Shown: piece by piece, positions 25,005 through 35,460 of the stretch
Position numbering within the stretch: the first letter of the stretch is position 1
Layout of the letters: each line of letters starts with the position of its first letter
Assembly: GCA_027627225.1 (NCBI GenBank)
Contig: CM051024.1
Span: forward strand, 39,536,225 to 39,600,224
DNA: 64,000 nt
Source of the DNA: Congeria kusceri
Lineage: Eukaryota; Mollusca; Bivalvia; Myida; Dreissenidae
Direction: 5' to 3'
Made by a program: the position numbers and the translations under genes
The notes under the pieces: model-generated
The model's database searches: none
What the model was told of the DNA's origin: nothing
The model's input: only the letters and a program-made list of their open reading frames with translations

Positions 25005-25075
25005 TTGCTGGACCAAGCTAAAATTTGGTTGACTTTGCTGGACCTAGCTAAAATTTGGTTGACTTGGTCCACTGT
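25005..25075 (+). repeat. Short tandem duplication
   Basis: TGGACC(A/T)AGCTAAAATTTGG followed by TTGACTT occurs twice in a row, with a period of about 32 bp. Confidence 0.75.
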
Positions 25076-25497
25076 CCACCACTTAACGTCGAAGGATGAT
25101 CGCATTGCTTAAAAATATTACATGTAAGTGATAAAAGCCGAAAAACTGACAGATATATTTTTATTGTTACACATGACCTGTATGTTCTTATCACATGTGT
25201 ATCACATATGACATTTTGTGCTTGATGAAGTTCAATAATGATGCACTGTAAGACACATTTTCTGAGATATAAATTTTATCAAGTACATCATCTGTGAACA
25301 AATTGGGGTCTAGAAAATTTGAAAACTCAGGTGTATTTCATGTAAGCATAAAGATAATAATAAATGTTGGTGTGTTTTGCTGACAAGTGGTTAATAACCC
25401 ATGTAATGGTGCAAAGAGTTTGGAATTGTTGTTTTCTCTATAAAAATCTAATTGGCAACAAGTTGTTAATTAAATAAAAAGAAATTCCTTAAGACCA

Positions 25498-25655
25498 ACA
25501 ATTTTTTATCTTTTGTTTTACGGGAGCGCCGACCCTAAATTTTGACAAAATCAATTAAAAATAAAAGTAACTTTTGTGAATTTTATTTATAATTTTCCTG
25601 CCGACTTTGTATTTTATTCGTAGCACAAAAAAAATCTATGCCGAGAGCTAAAATG
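25498..25655 (+). repeat. AT-rich inverted repeat C, outer left copy
   Basis: Matches the reverse complement of 33430-33596 closely, including TTTTGTTTTACGGGAGCG, AATAAAAGTAACTTTTGT and CGACTT-GTATTTTATTC. It shares the TTTTGTTTTACGGG core with the inner pair at 27250 and 30120. Confidence 0.82.
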
Positions 25656-27249
25656 TTTTGTACCATGTTCCAATAAAAAGTACTATTTCCATTTCTTTCC
25701 CGATGAAGACCAAACACTTTGAGTACGAATATAAATTAGGCAAAATGTACGGACTGGTTAATGTGTAGAACACAGTTTATAACACAAACCATTAATTTCA
25801 AATAACCAATCTGGCACAGTCTGCCAGGTGCATGGTTTCATCTCTGAAAATCTTTATCAAATTTGTGAAAACAACAGGCTGTTTGTCAGCATTCATTGTC
25901 TTATTAAAGATGATTGCTAGCAAGCTGTTGTAGAATCAGTGGACACAACTAATTAAAGGCTTATCGTGTTGATAATGGAGTGTGAAATTTTGTGACTGGA
26001 ATATGTCCCATGGACTGGTAATCGGGTATGTTTATATTTCGGACAGTAAAGTAAAAGTGGATTGTTCTTGAGTTCAGACTTCAAATATAATATCCTATTT
26101 TACCAGTTAGCTGTTTTTGATACATGTACATAATTGGTATATATTTTGTTCAGCCTTTTTATGTTAACCAGAGTGCAACAATTCATTATAGTATACTATT
26201 TACACATTTTGGTTCATTAATTTTTTGTTAAGCACTTGTAAATAGTATAACAGTGTATACATGTTGACATGAAAATTATATTTAAAGTTATTTAAGTTAC
26301 TGCAATGAACAATAAACAAAAAATTTTAATACATTTAATATAGTGCACATAATTTACATGTACACGTGCTTTTGTTAATGCCATAATATTAATATAAAGC
26401 ACAGTAAAATAAATATCTATTAAAACAATAAAAACATTGAGGTAGGTTCCTCCAGTGGCCAGCGTTCCCCAAAATTAGGCATTTCATGCTAATTTTCTAA
26501 TTTAATAAAAAGCCAGGCCCTTTCACCCAAATCGGCAGAAAAAATCTGAAAATTTATCAAAAACAAAAGAGAATCCATTTCAATTCACAAAATAGCATAG
26601 AACAACACAGTTTCTGACATCGTTACCGATTTATGTGAAAGAAATGTAATCATTTTCAGTGTCTTTGCCGAAGAAGCAGAGGTGTTCTCAGGCATACACT
26701 TTGACATTATGAAAAGCTTTGGGTAGGTTTGATGAAATAAATATTATTGATTAAAATGCCATACTTAAATTATATGCATTATTAAACTGTATAAGTTTGA
26801 AAATTGGTAAATTTTTAGGGTAAACTTTTAGGCCATGTCAATTCAAAGTATGAATAAAAGAAAACAGGTCGGGGAAACTACCGAATTTCAATATTAAGTT
26901 AGTGAGCTCCAGATGATCCAGTAGTTAAAAAAAAAAGAAAATTGACAAGGTACTGGGTTCAATGAAAGTGCCAGCTAATTAATGTTTAAATTAAAATAAT
27001 AACAAGTGTACAAACACAGAAATATGACAATACAATATGAAACAATAGCAGTTGTCAAGTTAAAAATAATAAATGTTTGGATAAGTATGAAATAATGATT
27101 GTTTAATTCTGCTCATATACATAGTTAAAGAGTTTTCAACTAATTTATTTTTACAAGTATGTCTTAAAAGTGCATGTTTTCGACCGTGACTGTAACAAAT
27201 GTTTTATTTTAAAAATAAATAAAATGATATTTTTTTCATTGTTATTTTC
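25656..27249. other. No gene or element recognised
   Basis: Very AT-rich. No supported features. Confidence 0.4.
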
Positions 27250-27372
27250 ATTTTTTTTGTCGACTGGTGATAAAAAGACATATTATTTTTATTTTTATTT
27301 ATCCACCCCGACTCAATGACAAAAAAAAAATTCCCATAAAACAAAAAATAAAAAAATGTTGGCCTAAATAAA
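27250..27372 (-). repeat. AT-rich inverted repeat C, inner left copy
   Basis: Inverted relative to 30120-30250: shared blocks are TCGACTGGTG, TTATTTTTATTTTTATTT, CCCGACTCAAT and AATAAAAAAATGTTGGCC. Confidence 0.8.
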
Positions 27373-27456
27373 AGGAATTCATTATGGTAAGGAAGGTTTG
27401 CTAAATATTTTTTCCTACAGGGCCTAGCTTGCTTTTATGATACGTCATAATTTATA

Positions 27457-27722
27457 TATGAGGCGCGTTGTGGGAAAACCGGACTAAATGCGTATGCCTC
27501 AAGTGTCGTCCAGGATTAGCCCGTGCAGTCTGCACAGGCTAATCCAGGACGGCACTTTCCGCCTACAGTGGATTTATGTTTAGAAGAGACTTCCTTTAAA
27601 CAGAAAATACCATAAAAGCGGAAAGTGCCACCCTGGATTAGCCTGTGCGGACTCCACAGGCTAATCCGGGATGACACTTTATGCACATGCATTAAGTCCG
27701 GTTTTCCCACGACGCAACTAAT
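27457..27722. mobile_element. Foldback/palindromic element, copy 2 (both hairpins present)
   Basis: The most complete copy. Outer inverted ends include ATGAGGCGCGTTGTGGG and CCCACGACGC. Two separate GATTAGCC...GGCTAATC hairpins are centred near 27530 and 27652 and are separated by inverted CGGAAAGTGC blocks. The short open frames that cross it in both directions are by-products of the palindrome. Confidence 0.9.
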
Positions 27723-28534
27723 ATATACTCAGCTGAACAGGTTGTGGCCACATTGTAAATCGCAAGTCTATAAAGTCTGTAGTACTAGTATACACATGCC
27801 AATATATAGGCTGTATTATGCATTATTGGTGGGGAAACATGCTGGAACACTCACAGCTGAGGGTGTGATATCTCTAACAGTTGGCAATCAGTCTGGGAAT
27901 ACACCTTGAAGATAGGGAGGTATTTCAAAAATCATCCTGCAAAATACTAGTGTTCTTAGAGCAAGACTATGGAGGCAGTTCCAGTGTTTGTTCACAGGCT
28001 GGGGAAACATGTTGTTGTTTTACATTTGGATACTTAGTGGTTAAATTGTTGTTCTTGAGTTATGTTACAGTGTGTTATTTTGTATGCACAAATATAAATA
28101 ACGCAGAAAGTGAGGAAGAGTGCTGAATAATAATTGCGTCATTTTCAAATAATTTCAGAAACGTTAGTGGCCATTGCCATTGGCTATAGTTACTGGTAAC
28201 AACAAACACAGAGAAGTTAAAAGGACATAACATCCATTGTGCTGAGTAATAATTGTGTGATAGATTACCTGAAATGCCAACGTTTAAATGTGCCTCAATT
28301 ACAGAGGTGTTGATGCGTGTTTGATATTGATTTGTGCAGTTGCTGGTGGTGGAAGCATTGATTCTCTACAAACAAGTGAAATTTAGCCTTAATGTTGTGT
28401 GTCACCCTTTGTTGAATACATTTCTAATGTCTGTTGGGATTTAACATGCATCACCAAGGTGAGGTATGTGTGCATCACCAAGGTGAGTTATGTGTTGTTA
28501 CATTAATAAGTAGTAAATTATGCAAAGGTTTGAT
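27723..28534. other. No gene recognised
   Basis: Includes a duplicated GCATCACCAAGGTGAG unit near 28450-28485. No exon-like structure is evident. Confidence 0.4.
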
Positions 28535-28795
28535 GCAGGTGGCAAGAATATTCAAGGCCACAGTACTAAGGTCAGGTAAAGGTGGCAACATGTTTAAATG
28601 CTACAGTAGTAACTAAGAGCATGTGCCAGTGGCAAGAACTGTCAAAGCCACAGTACCAAGATCATGTGCAGGTGGCAAGAATTTTCAAGGCCGCAGTACC
28701 TGGAAGATCGTGTGCAGGTGGCAAGAAATTTCAAGGCCACAGTACCTGGAAGATCATGTGCAGGTGGCAAGAACTTTCAAAGCCACAGTAGATAT
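28535..28795 (+). repeat. Minisatellite, ~46-52-bp units
   Basis: Units run GTGCAGGTGGCAAGAA, then TTTCAAGGCCACAGTACC, then an AAGATCAT block, about five copies, with the last ones most alike. Single degenerate units of the same sequence reappear at 33655-33800. The overlapping open frames in two phases encode repeated peptide and are a consequence of the repeat. Confidence 0.88.
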
Positions 28796-30119
28796 CTTCC
28801 ATTTATGAACGTAAAAGTTCCGTCAAATTTCTGTCAAATTTGATAAAACGTGATTTTTTTTATTAAATTTGCTCCCCTGAGAAAAAAAAAAAATTATGTT
28901 AATATAATGCAACAATAGAATCAAGAAAAATCAAAATAGCCGATGTTATTTTACACTGATGTGAAAAAATTAATAAAAAATTGATAAAAATTCATCGTCT
29001 TTTTGACGGACTGAACTCCCATCTTCTTCACCAGTTCGGCCCATATAGGCATTTTTCGACTAATTCGAACTTTTATGTCCAACAAAGAGAATTTGTTGTT
29101 GGGGTATGTATTGCTTTTCATTCATTTTGCTTTGTGTGTAATTTCATTTTTTCAATTATTTTGCAAAATAAAGGATTTAGAATTATGTAGATTATGAACA
29201 ATGAATTTCTGTCAAAAAAGCGACCTTCGCAAAAACGGTCCATCTACTCAGTTATTTTGTACATATGTGGTGGGTGGGGAGTCTAACACAGTGTTAATCT
29301 AAGTTCTTTCTTGAGATACAGATGGTTTCTCAAGTTTTGAAGCCATAATTAGAAATTTAAAGTAAAAAAATGTGCGATCGTAATTTCTGTCAATTTTTGT
29401 AATTGACGTTCGCACAGTCGTTGCCCAGTTTTACTTGTGACCGGTTTGACTTGACCCCTGAAATGAAACTGCGATTAAATCTGTGCGTTTCCGAATGCAA
29501 AAACATGGCCGACACGATGCACATCAATACGTGATGCAAATTATTTTGTGTAAGTATGCGTCTGTCAAACGATTTGAACGTTCGCAATTGTTGACGATGG
29601 CAACATTAAATACTTATATATGTTTGTTTACATTTTAAAGCAGAGAAAACATATTATAGTTGAGATGTATGTAGTAAATTGACGAACACATTTTCGTCTG
29701 TTGCAACCAGTGGCTCTTTATGCTCATTTTTTGACGGACTTACTTGTTGCATACGTCATATTTCGACAGACACAATTGTTGCTATCGTCATTCTTTGACG
29801 CCTACTAATGCAACACCATTGAAGTTGAATAAATCAGTATCTGACATGTTCTATGCAGAGATAGTACTTCCTTTACATACAGTTTTCAATCTTTTGTTAC
29901 TTTTGATAAATGTTGATTATTACAAAAATGGGAACGCTTAAATTTTTAACTTTTTAAAATTGGGAACATACAAATATCCGTCAAATATTCTGTCAAATTA
30001 TGACATTAGCAACATAAAATTTAAAATGTGATTTAAATTTTAAAAAAGTCGGCTAGAATTTTATTTTCATGATTTTGTCTTAGTATAATAGCAATCTTAT
30101 CCTCTAAAAACTGCTTTTT
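28796..30119. other. Non-coding, with scattered TTTGACGGA/TCTGTCAAA motifs
   Basis: CCGTCAAATTTCTGTCAAAT near 28817 and CCGTCAAATATTCTGTCAAAT near 29980 bound a stretch in which TTGACGGAC and CTGTCAAA recur in both orientations (29000, 29205, 29390, 29725). It may be a degraded element. No gene was seen. Confidence 0.4.
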
Positions 30120-30250
30120 TTTATTATAAGGCCAACATTTTTTTATTTTTCGTTTTACGGGATTTTTTTTTAGAATTGAGTCGGGGGGGGGGAGAAATAA
30201 AAATAAAAATAAACTTCCTTTTTTGCACCAGTCGATAAAAAAAATAAAAA
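30120..30250 (+). repeat. AT-rich inverted repeat C, inner right copy
   Basis: Partner of 27250-27372 in opposite orientation. It contains a run of G at about 30183-30191. Confidence 0.8.
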
Positions 30251-31018
30251 TGAAATTGGAATAAGGATCGTTTTTTGTTTTTTTCAAATATAACATTTTT
30301 AACAGTCCCGGCCAAAAAACATGCACCTTTAAGGCAAACTAATATAAATAAACTAGTTTTAAACTCATAAACTAGGTATTTGAAACAATTATTACTTCAT
30401 AGTTTTCCAATACATTTATTATATTTAATTTGCAATGCTTTTGTATCATATTGTATTGTCATATTGACAATGTGTTTGTACACTTGTAATTGTTTTTATT
30501 TAAATAAAGCATGCACTTTGAGCAAACTCATGTTTTTTTGTTATTTATTAAAAGCTTTGAATTAAAGAATAGCTAAAATAAAACTGATATGTAACACAAT
30601 TGTGCAATACTTTGTTTTATTAAACAAATGTTTAAGCAAAGAAAAAGAAGGGTTGACTCAAAAATAGTGTCTGCATGACTCTGTCCAGTTCATTCTCGCT
30701 CCAGACATTGTGTAATGGCACTCTTATTTACAATGCACAGTTGCAATTGGTTCAGAAAAGTGTTTTTTTTTCTATAAAACTTCTATTGAAGCAAAATAAA
30801 GCTACATTTATAGACAAAAAACTTTTATTGTTATATCAACAGAAAAATAAACAATTATTAAACTATATAATAACAGTTATTATATATGTTATTTATAGTT
30901 CAGCAAAATTTAATAGCCTCAAACCATTAAACTTCGGCCAACATTCATTTAATATACTGTATAGATTGTAATTTTATACATATCTGACAATGATACATTT
31001 TAACAAGTGCTGTCACTA
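30251..31018. other. No gene or element recognised
   Basis: AT-rich sequence with fortuitous open frames only. Confidence 0.4.
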
Positions 31019-31300
31019 TCAGGTGACATATGCCCCCGAAAACGCTTAAGTTAAAAAAGGTGGATAAATCTGTCAAAATACAAAACAGAGTTATGGGGGT
31101 TACTTTCCCTGGTGGAGATGTTGATAGTAAAGATGTATTTCAGTTTCAGGTGAATACCTTCGATAGTATTAAAGATATTTGACTATAAAAACCTTTAACG
31201 TCGGACATATTAATGGACGCAAGGACAGACGGATGCACAGATTCGCAGACAGACGGACGGTTCAATTTTAATATGCCCTCCTTTGGGGGCATAAAAATGA
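31019..31300. mobile_element. Short TIR element bounded by TATGCCCCC / GGGGGCATA
   Basis: The ends ATATGCCCCCGAAA and CTTTGGGGGCATAAAA are inverted. The interior has GAGTTATGGGGGTTACTTTCC, GTGGAGATGTTGATAG and a GACAGACGGACGG tail. A decayed copy lies at 57780-57945. This is a pattern I know from many bivalve genomes. It is non-coding. Confidence 0.7.
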
Positions 31301-31395
31301 ATTCAGTTTTTAATAGGCTTCAGAATAAACTCACAACATATATCAAACAGACTGACAGCTGTAAACAAGTTTTATAGTCCTAATGGACAAGGTTA

Positions 31396-31558
31396 GCAGG
31401 GGTAGAGAAATCAATTGTCCGTATTGTCTGGGTTGTCCCAGAGCATGAACGGACAAGTGAAAAACTGACAGAATTTACTATATAATTGCTTTACGAACAA
31501 GTTGCAAATAGCATTTTCAAAAACGGACAAGTAAGGCAATATGAGATTTCGCCACCCC
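31396..31558. mobile_element. Small hAT-type MITE, 163 bp
   Basis: Ends CAGGGGTAGAGAAATC and GATTTCGCCACCCCTG are imperfect inverted repeats, flanked by GGTTAG(C) on both sides (a duplication of about 7 bp). The interior has CAATTGTCCGTATTG and ACGGACAAGTAAGG. A related but interrupted copy is at 49678-50150. Confidence 0.8.
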
Positions 31559-32084
31559 TGGTTAGCATTGTTACAAAGCACCAAACTGTATTTGTATCAT
31601 CATGACAATATACAATATAATTCCTAACACAAAACTGAACAAGGACAATATAACATCAAGGAACTGTCAGAAAGTATGTGATGAAATTAATATTTAAAAT
31701 ATGAGTTTTCAGCACTCTATTTAAATACACATTGCATCTACGTAAAAAAAAAAAAAAAAAAACCCACTTATTTATCAAATGCTTTGTAAGTCAATGTACA
31801 TACCTTTGACTAGACAGCACTTGTTAAACAAAATATCAATCATAGATCATTTGCATAGACAACACTTGGAAACAACAGTTGAGACATATCATATGACTAG
31901 AGATCACATGATAAACTAAACACATAAATCTTTTAATGAGATCTAATTTGGAATTTTATAAATAAATGTTTAAACACCCCATTTCTGTCTGGATATTGTT
32001 AAATATCTGGGATTTCGCAAACATAACTTCTTTCCTGTAAGATAATGTTTCATAGGCTTGGACATGCAGCACACAGCAAATGAC
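31559..32084. other. No gene; A-run at ~31744-31761
   Basis: Nothing recognised apart from a poly-A run of about 18. Confidence 0.4.
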
Positions 32085-32265
32085 ACAAACTGCACCGCAC
32101 AATTCCCTTCAAACTTTGGATTTCTAACACAAAGTCATATCTTTGACAAGAAATCACTTGATTAACTGACACAACAGTCAACACAGCAAATTTAACGAAC
32201 TGCATTTCACCATTCCTTTCAAACTTTGGATTTCTAACACATATCTTTGACAAGATATCACTGAC
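32085..32265 (+). repeat. Two-unit tandem duplication (~110 bp)
   Basis: The stretch AATTCCCTTCAAACTTTGG followed by ATTTCTAACACA and ATCTTTGACAAGA occurs twice. The - strand open frame over it simply encodes the repeat twice. Confidence 0.75.
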
Positions 32266-32408
32266 ATACACCAAAAATATGACTAGTCTTCAATACTAAT
32301 ACTTATTTCAAAAATGAGACACATTTCTTTTATACTAGAATTTGGACACTTCATGTAAACGCATAGGTTTTAAAACAACTCATCTTTTTGTGGAAATTCG
32401 AGCACAAT

Positions 32409-32567
32409 TCACTTTTTCTTTTTTGTTTTAATTGCATTCCTGGTTTTGACCGGTTTGGTCAATTTGCACACACAACAAATTGGGCGAACTATTCCGAACT
32501 GTTCCCGCAATCTTCCGATTTCAGCATCATCCACCAAATCGGTTGCATCGCCACAGTAGAAACGACA
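32409..32567 (-). pseudogene. Protein-like fragment with a CCxC cluster and lysine-rich end
   Basis: On the - strand an open frame without ATG runs from a TGA at 32570-32568 to a TGA at 32411-32409. It includes DATDLVDDAEIGRLREQFG, then RPICCVCKLTKPVKTRN, and ends in KTKKKK. Composition and the cysteine pair look like real protein: a charged helix, then a putative zinc knuckle, then a basic tail. No acceptor site opens it at its 5' end, so it is most likely a fossil, perhaps the C-terminus of a transposase. I do not recognise the family. Confidence 0.4.
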
Positions 32568-32699
32568 TCACCAAACAGCATTGTTTTACCTAGGTAAAAA
32601 TATCGAACGAGTATTGAATGGTCAATTTCAAAGTTATTGCTATTAAATGCAGCTGTTAGTTATTAAACAAGACGCTGTGTTTGATAAACACACATGCCC

Positions 32700-33118
32700 C
32701 TGATTGGTGGCTTCAACTTGGTGCTGGTCAGCCTATTTGAATTAGTTAAAGTCCTCATTAGGTCAAGGTCCAAGTGAGGTTGGGTAATATGGGCAGATTG
32801 GGAATAGTTATAAGCAACAACGGTGTGAAAATCCAAGAGTTTTAGTAAGTGGTGTCGCTGCTAGACGAAACAGTAAAATCTAGTTAACCAAGAAATAGCG
32901 CTTTTGAATTATTCCAACTCCAAATTAGGTCAAGGTCAAAGTGAGGTTGAATAATATGTGTGGACTGGGGATTGTCAAAAGCAACAACTGTGCAAGTATC
33001 AAAGTGTTGTAGCAAGCGGTGTTGATGCTAGACGAAACGGTAAAATCTAGTAAACCTATCATGGACGGATGGACAGGACAATCACTATATGCCTCCCGCA
33101 TCAAGATGCTGGGGGCTT
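32700..33118. repeat. Dispersed repeat D, internally duplicated (inverted partner 52078-52360)
   Basis: Two diverged units (about 32755-32895 and 32925-33060) contain TAGGTCAAGGTC, GTGAGGTTG, AAGCAACAAC, GCTAGACGAAAC and GTAAAATCTAGT. The end, GCCTCCCGCATCAAGATGCTGGGGG, appears inverted at 52080. AGGTCAAGGTC resembles a nuclear-receptor half site but is part of the repeat in all copies. Confidence 0.78.
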
Positions 33119-33132
33119 GAAAAAAAAACACG

Positions 33133-33282
33133 CTAAAAAACAGACTTCATTAAAGGTACATAGCTGAAACTGAAAGTCAACAATTGTGTAATGTTTACAC
33201 TTGTAACCTTAGATTCTTTGTCGTGTTTTATTACTTTGATCTTAAAATATTCGGCGGAAGCCTCGTTGTTGACATCCGCCAT
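33133..33282 (-). CDS. Candidate first coding exon (MADVNNEASAEYFKIKVIK-)
   Basis: ATG at 33282 in AAAATGGCGG opens a 49-codon frame. The first 25 codons look like protein (MADVNNEASAEYFKIKVIK, then HDKESK). A GT follows codon 25 at 33207, but it is a weak donor (AAG|GTTACA); the remaining residues up to a TAG look like intron read-through. The EYFKIKVI stretch recalls the first beta strand of SUMO proteins after their short acidic N-terminus, but eight residues are not proof. A CCAAT box lies about 45 bp upstream. I see no matching downstream exon. It could equally be an old retrocopy fragment or a chance frame. Confidence 0.3.
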   Translation of the reverse strand: MADVNNEASAEYFKIKVIKHDKESKVTSVNITQLLTFSFSYVPLMKSVF

Positions 33283-33319
33283 TTTGAGGAAAAAAAGAAA
33301 AAAGTTTTTGTAATATACT

Positions 33320-33345
33320 CGCCCATTGGCTAATATCCTTTGTAA
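33320..33345 (-). promoter_or_regulatory. CCAAT box upstream of the 33282 start
   Basis: On the - strand, AGCCAATGGGCG lies about 45 bp before the ATG. A CCAAT box at this distance from an ATGGCGG start fits a TATA-less promoter. This is inference only. Confidence 0.3.
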
Positions 33346-33429
33346 CAGCCATTCGAAGTCGCTGACGCTTAATATAACTCGACTGGGCACGACGAAACAA
33401 TGTTTGGGCCAACAACGCTTTGGAGCAGA

Positions 33430-33596
33430 TTACGATACGATTTAGCTATCGGCATATTTTTTTGCGTTATGAATAAAATACGAAGTCGGCTGGAAAATTA
33501 TAAATAAAATTTACAAAAGTTACTTTTATTTTTATTTGATTTCGTCAAAAATTACTGTCGCCGCTCCCGTAAAACAAAAGCTAAAAAAAGATTGGC
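33430..33596 (-). repeat. AT-rich inverted repeat C, outer right copy
   Basis: Inverted partner of 25498-25655 with high identity through the CGGCGACAGT, AAGTTACTTTTATTTTTATTT and GCCGACTTCG blocks. Confidence 0.82.
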
Positions 33597-34357
33597 CTAA
33601 ACGAAAAAAATTCTTTGGGAGCTATTTTGACAGAAATTTAATGTTCTTAAATGGAAGATGCCAGTACCAAGATCATTTGCAGATGGCAAGAAATTTCAAG
33701 GAATCAGTTCTTAGGACAGACACAGGTGACAGCTAGTCAGATATCAGTGGCAAGAAATATCAATGCTGTAGTGCTAAGATCATTGGGCATGGCTGTTCAA
33801 TGGGACAATTGTAAAGTAGATTGCCATACATAAGCACCATGCTAGTCTATAATTTCTTTAAAATGCATGCAAAAAGACAACTGGAAAGGTCATTGGATGG
33901 CAAGTATGACAAACTGTTGAACATAGAGGCTTGTATTTGTAATAGCCCTCAATTCTGACCACATAATTATAAAAGACCCCCAGAACTATTGTCTCATACT
34001 TTGGATTAAATACACAAACAAGATTTCTACAGAGTCGATTACTATGAATAATTCAGTGACCTAGATGGTGTGAATATGGTGGGTCCTATAGGATATTGGT
34101 GATTGTAGCACATGCTGTAGGTAATCTAGATGAACTTATAACCTGCTGACCAGCTGTCTGGGCTGTCATATTCATCTTTTCATGTGTCTGCCTTCTGGCC
34201 AACATCATTGCTGCAACAGGCAGGGTAAAAGTTTCCTTAATCATGCACTCTTTGAAATTAGTGTTTTTTTTATTTGTTCAGCTGTTTAGAGAAGTCTAGA
34301 CTTCACAAAAGGGTCCATGTTCAAAAAAGCTTCTTAGTAAATATATAAAAATCATAA
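33597..34357. other. Satellite remnant (33655-33800), otherwise no gene
   Basis: 33655-33800 has degenerate units of the 28535 minisatellite (CAGTACCAAGATCAT, TGGCAAGAAATTTCAAGG). Nothing else was recognised. Confidence 0.5.
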
Positions 34358-34500
34358 TATGAGGCGTGTCGAGGGAAACCCGAGCTTAATGCACGTGCCT
34401 AAAGAATCGTGCCGGATCAGCCTGTGCAGGCCGCACAGGCTAATCCAGGACAGTACTACACATGTGCATTAAGCCCGGTTTTCCCACGACACGCCTCATA
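34358..34500. mobile_element. Foldback/palindromic element, copy 3 (single-hairpin form)
   Basis: Only 143 bp: outer ends ATGAGGCGTGTCG and CGACACGCCTCAT are perfectly inverted, and there is one central hairpin (AGCCTGTGCAGG / CCGCACAGGCT). The inner inverted CGGAAAGTGC blocks and the second hairpin are missing. Confidence 0.9.
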
Positions 34501-34959
34501 TATATTCCATTAATTAATTAAATTGGTTGTTATGCTATTGTAAAGGATGAATAAATGGTTCTTATTTTGTATAAAAGTTATTTGTTTCAAATAGATATTT
34601 GGATCTGTTTGTGAATAGTACACCAAAGACATAGAATTAATGGAAAAGGTATTACAATAATTTTACTACAGGTAAAAAGTTCCACATGTAAATTGTAAGA
34701 CTCCTGAAAAGTAATCTGCAGCTATTAATTATTTAGTTATTCCTATAGATAAAAATTAACTAGACCGGTATCTGGAAAACTAGTCTCAATAATTGACCAT
34801 TTGTACTCCATCAAACAGCTTCAGAAATCTGAATATTAAACGTTAGTTCAGTCAAATTATGGCTGATAAATACATTTGCAATGCAAGCTGAGTACCAGTC
34901 ATACCTATGTGCCATGTTTGTGACTCTAGTTTGCTTATGCTCCAATCACAAATAAGGAA
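34501..34959. other. No gene or element recognised
   Basis: AT-rich, with no supported features. Confidence 0.4.
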
Positions 34960-35460
34960 CTGCCGCCAGACAGCGTCTTTTTTCCCCAAAATCGGGCAAA
35001 ATTGGACGGTGCCCGCCAGTTAAATCGGGCGGTGGCACCTGAAAATTTTGCTCATTGGACAGCGCCTGTTGAAGTTTAAGGAATAATTAAAAGATAACAG
35101 TGACTGGGCAATTTCTTTCGGGGTCGTGGAGGTAGAAAACATGTTGTCGGGCACCGTCCGATAGATTGGTGGCTGTACGATTTTTCTACTTTAAAAACAT
35201 CGTCCGATTTCGACCGCTTCCCTGCGGGCACCTTCATGGTGCCTGCTGGCACCAGGAAAGGAAATGACCGAAGTAAAGTTATTGTCAGGGTATCGGACTG
35301 TGCCTGTACAGGCACCGGGTTGCTACCGTTTTGTTGGGCGGCGGCAAGCCGAATTGCAATGACTTAATACCTCTGTCAATAAATTTAAATTGCAGTAATC
35401 TTTAATCCTGCACGGCGACCGTCCGATTCACATATCCACCGCACGGGAGCCGTCAAAAGA
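34960..35460. other. GC-rich patch with recurring GTCCGAT and GGCACC motifs
   Basis: Clearly GC-richer than its surroundings. GTCCGAT occurs at least three times (about 35156, 35201, 35422) and GGCACC/GGTGCC at least six, often paired as small palindromes (CACCTTCATGGTG, TGCCTGTACAGGCA). The end, GCACGGGAGCCGTC, resembles the start in composition. It is probably a mobile element of unknown type. A 79-residue - strand frame here has no splice support. Confidence 0.45.

Noticed and set aside
28434..28808. Overlapping repeat-encoding proteins
   Set aside because: Open frames in two phases arise from the minisatellite itself and have no start or splice context.
30033..30326. Lys/Phe-rich - strand proteins
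   Set aside because: Produced by poly-A/T and poly-G tracts of an AT-rich repeat whose inverted copy is not open in the same way.
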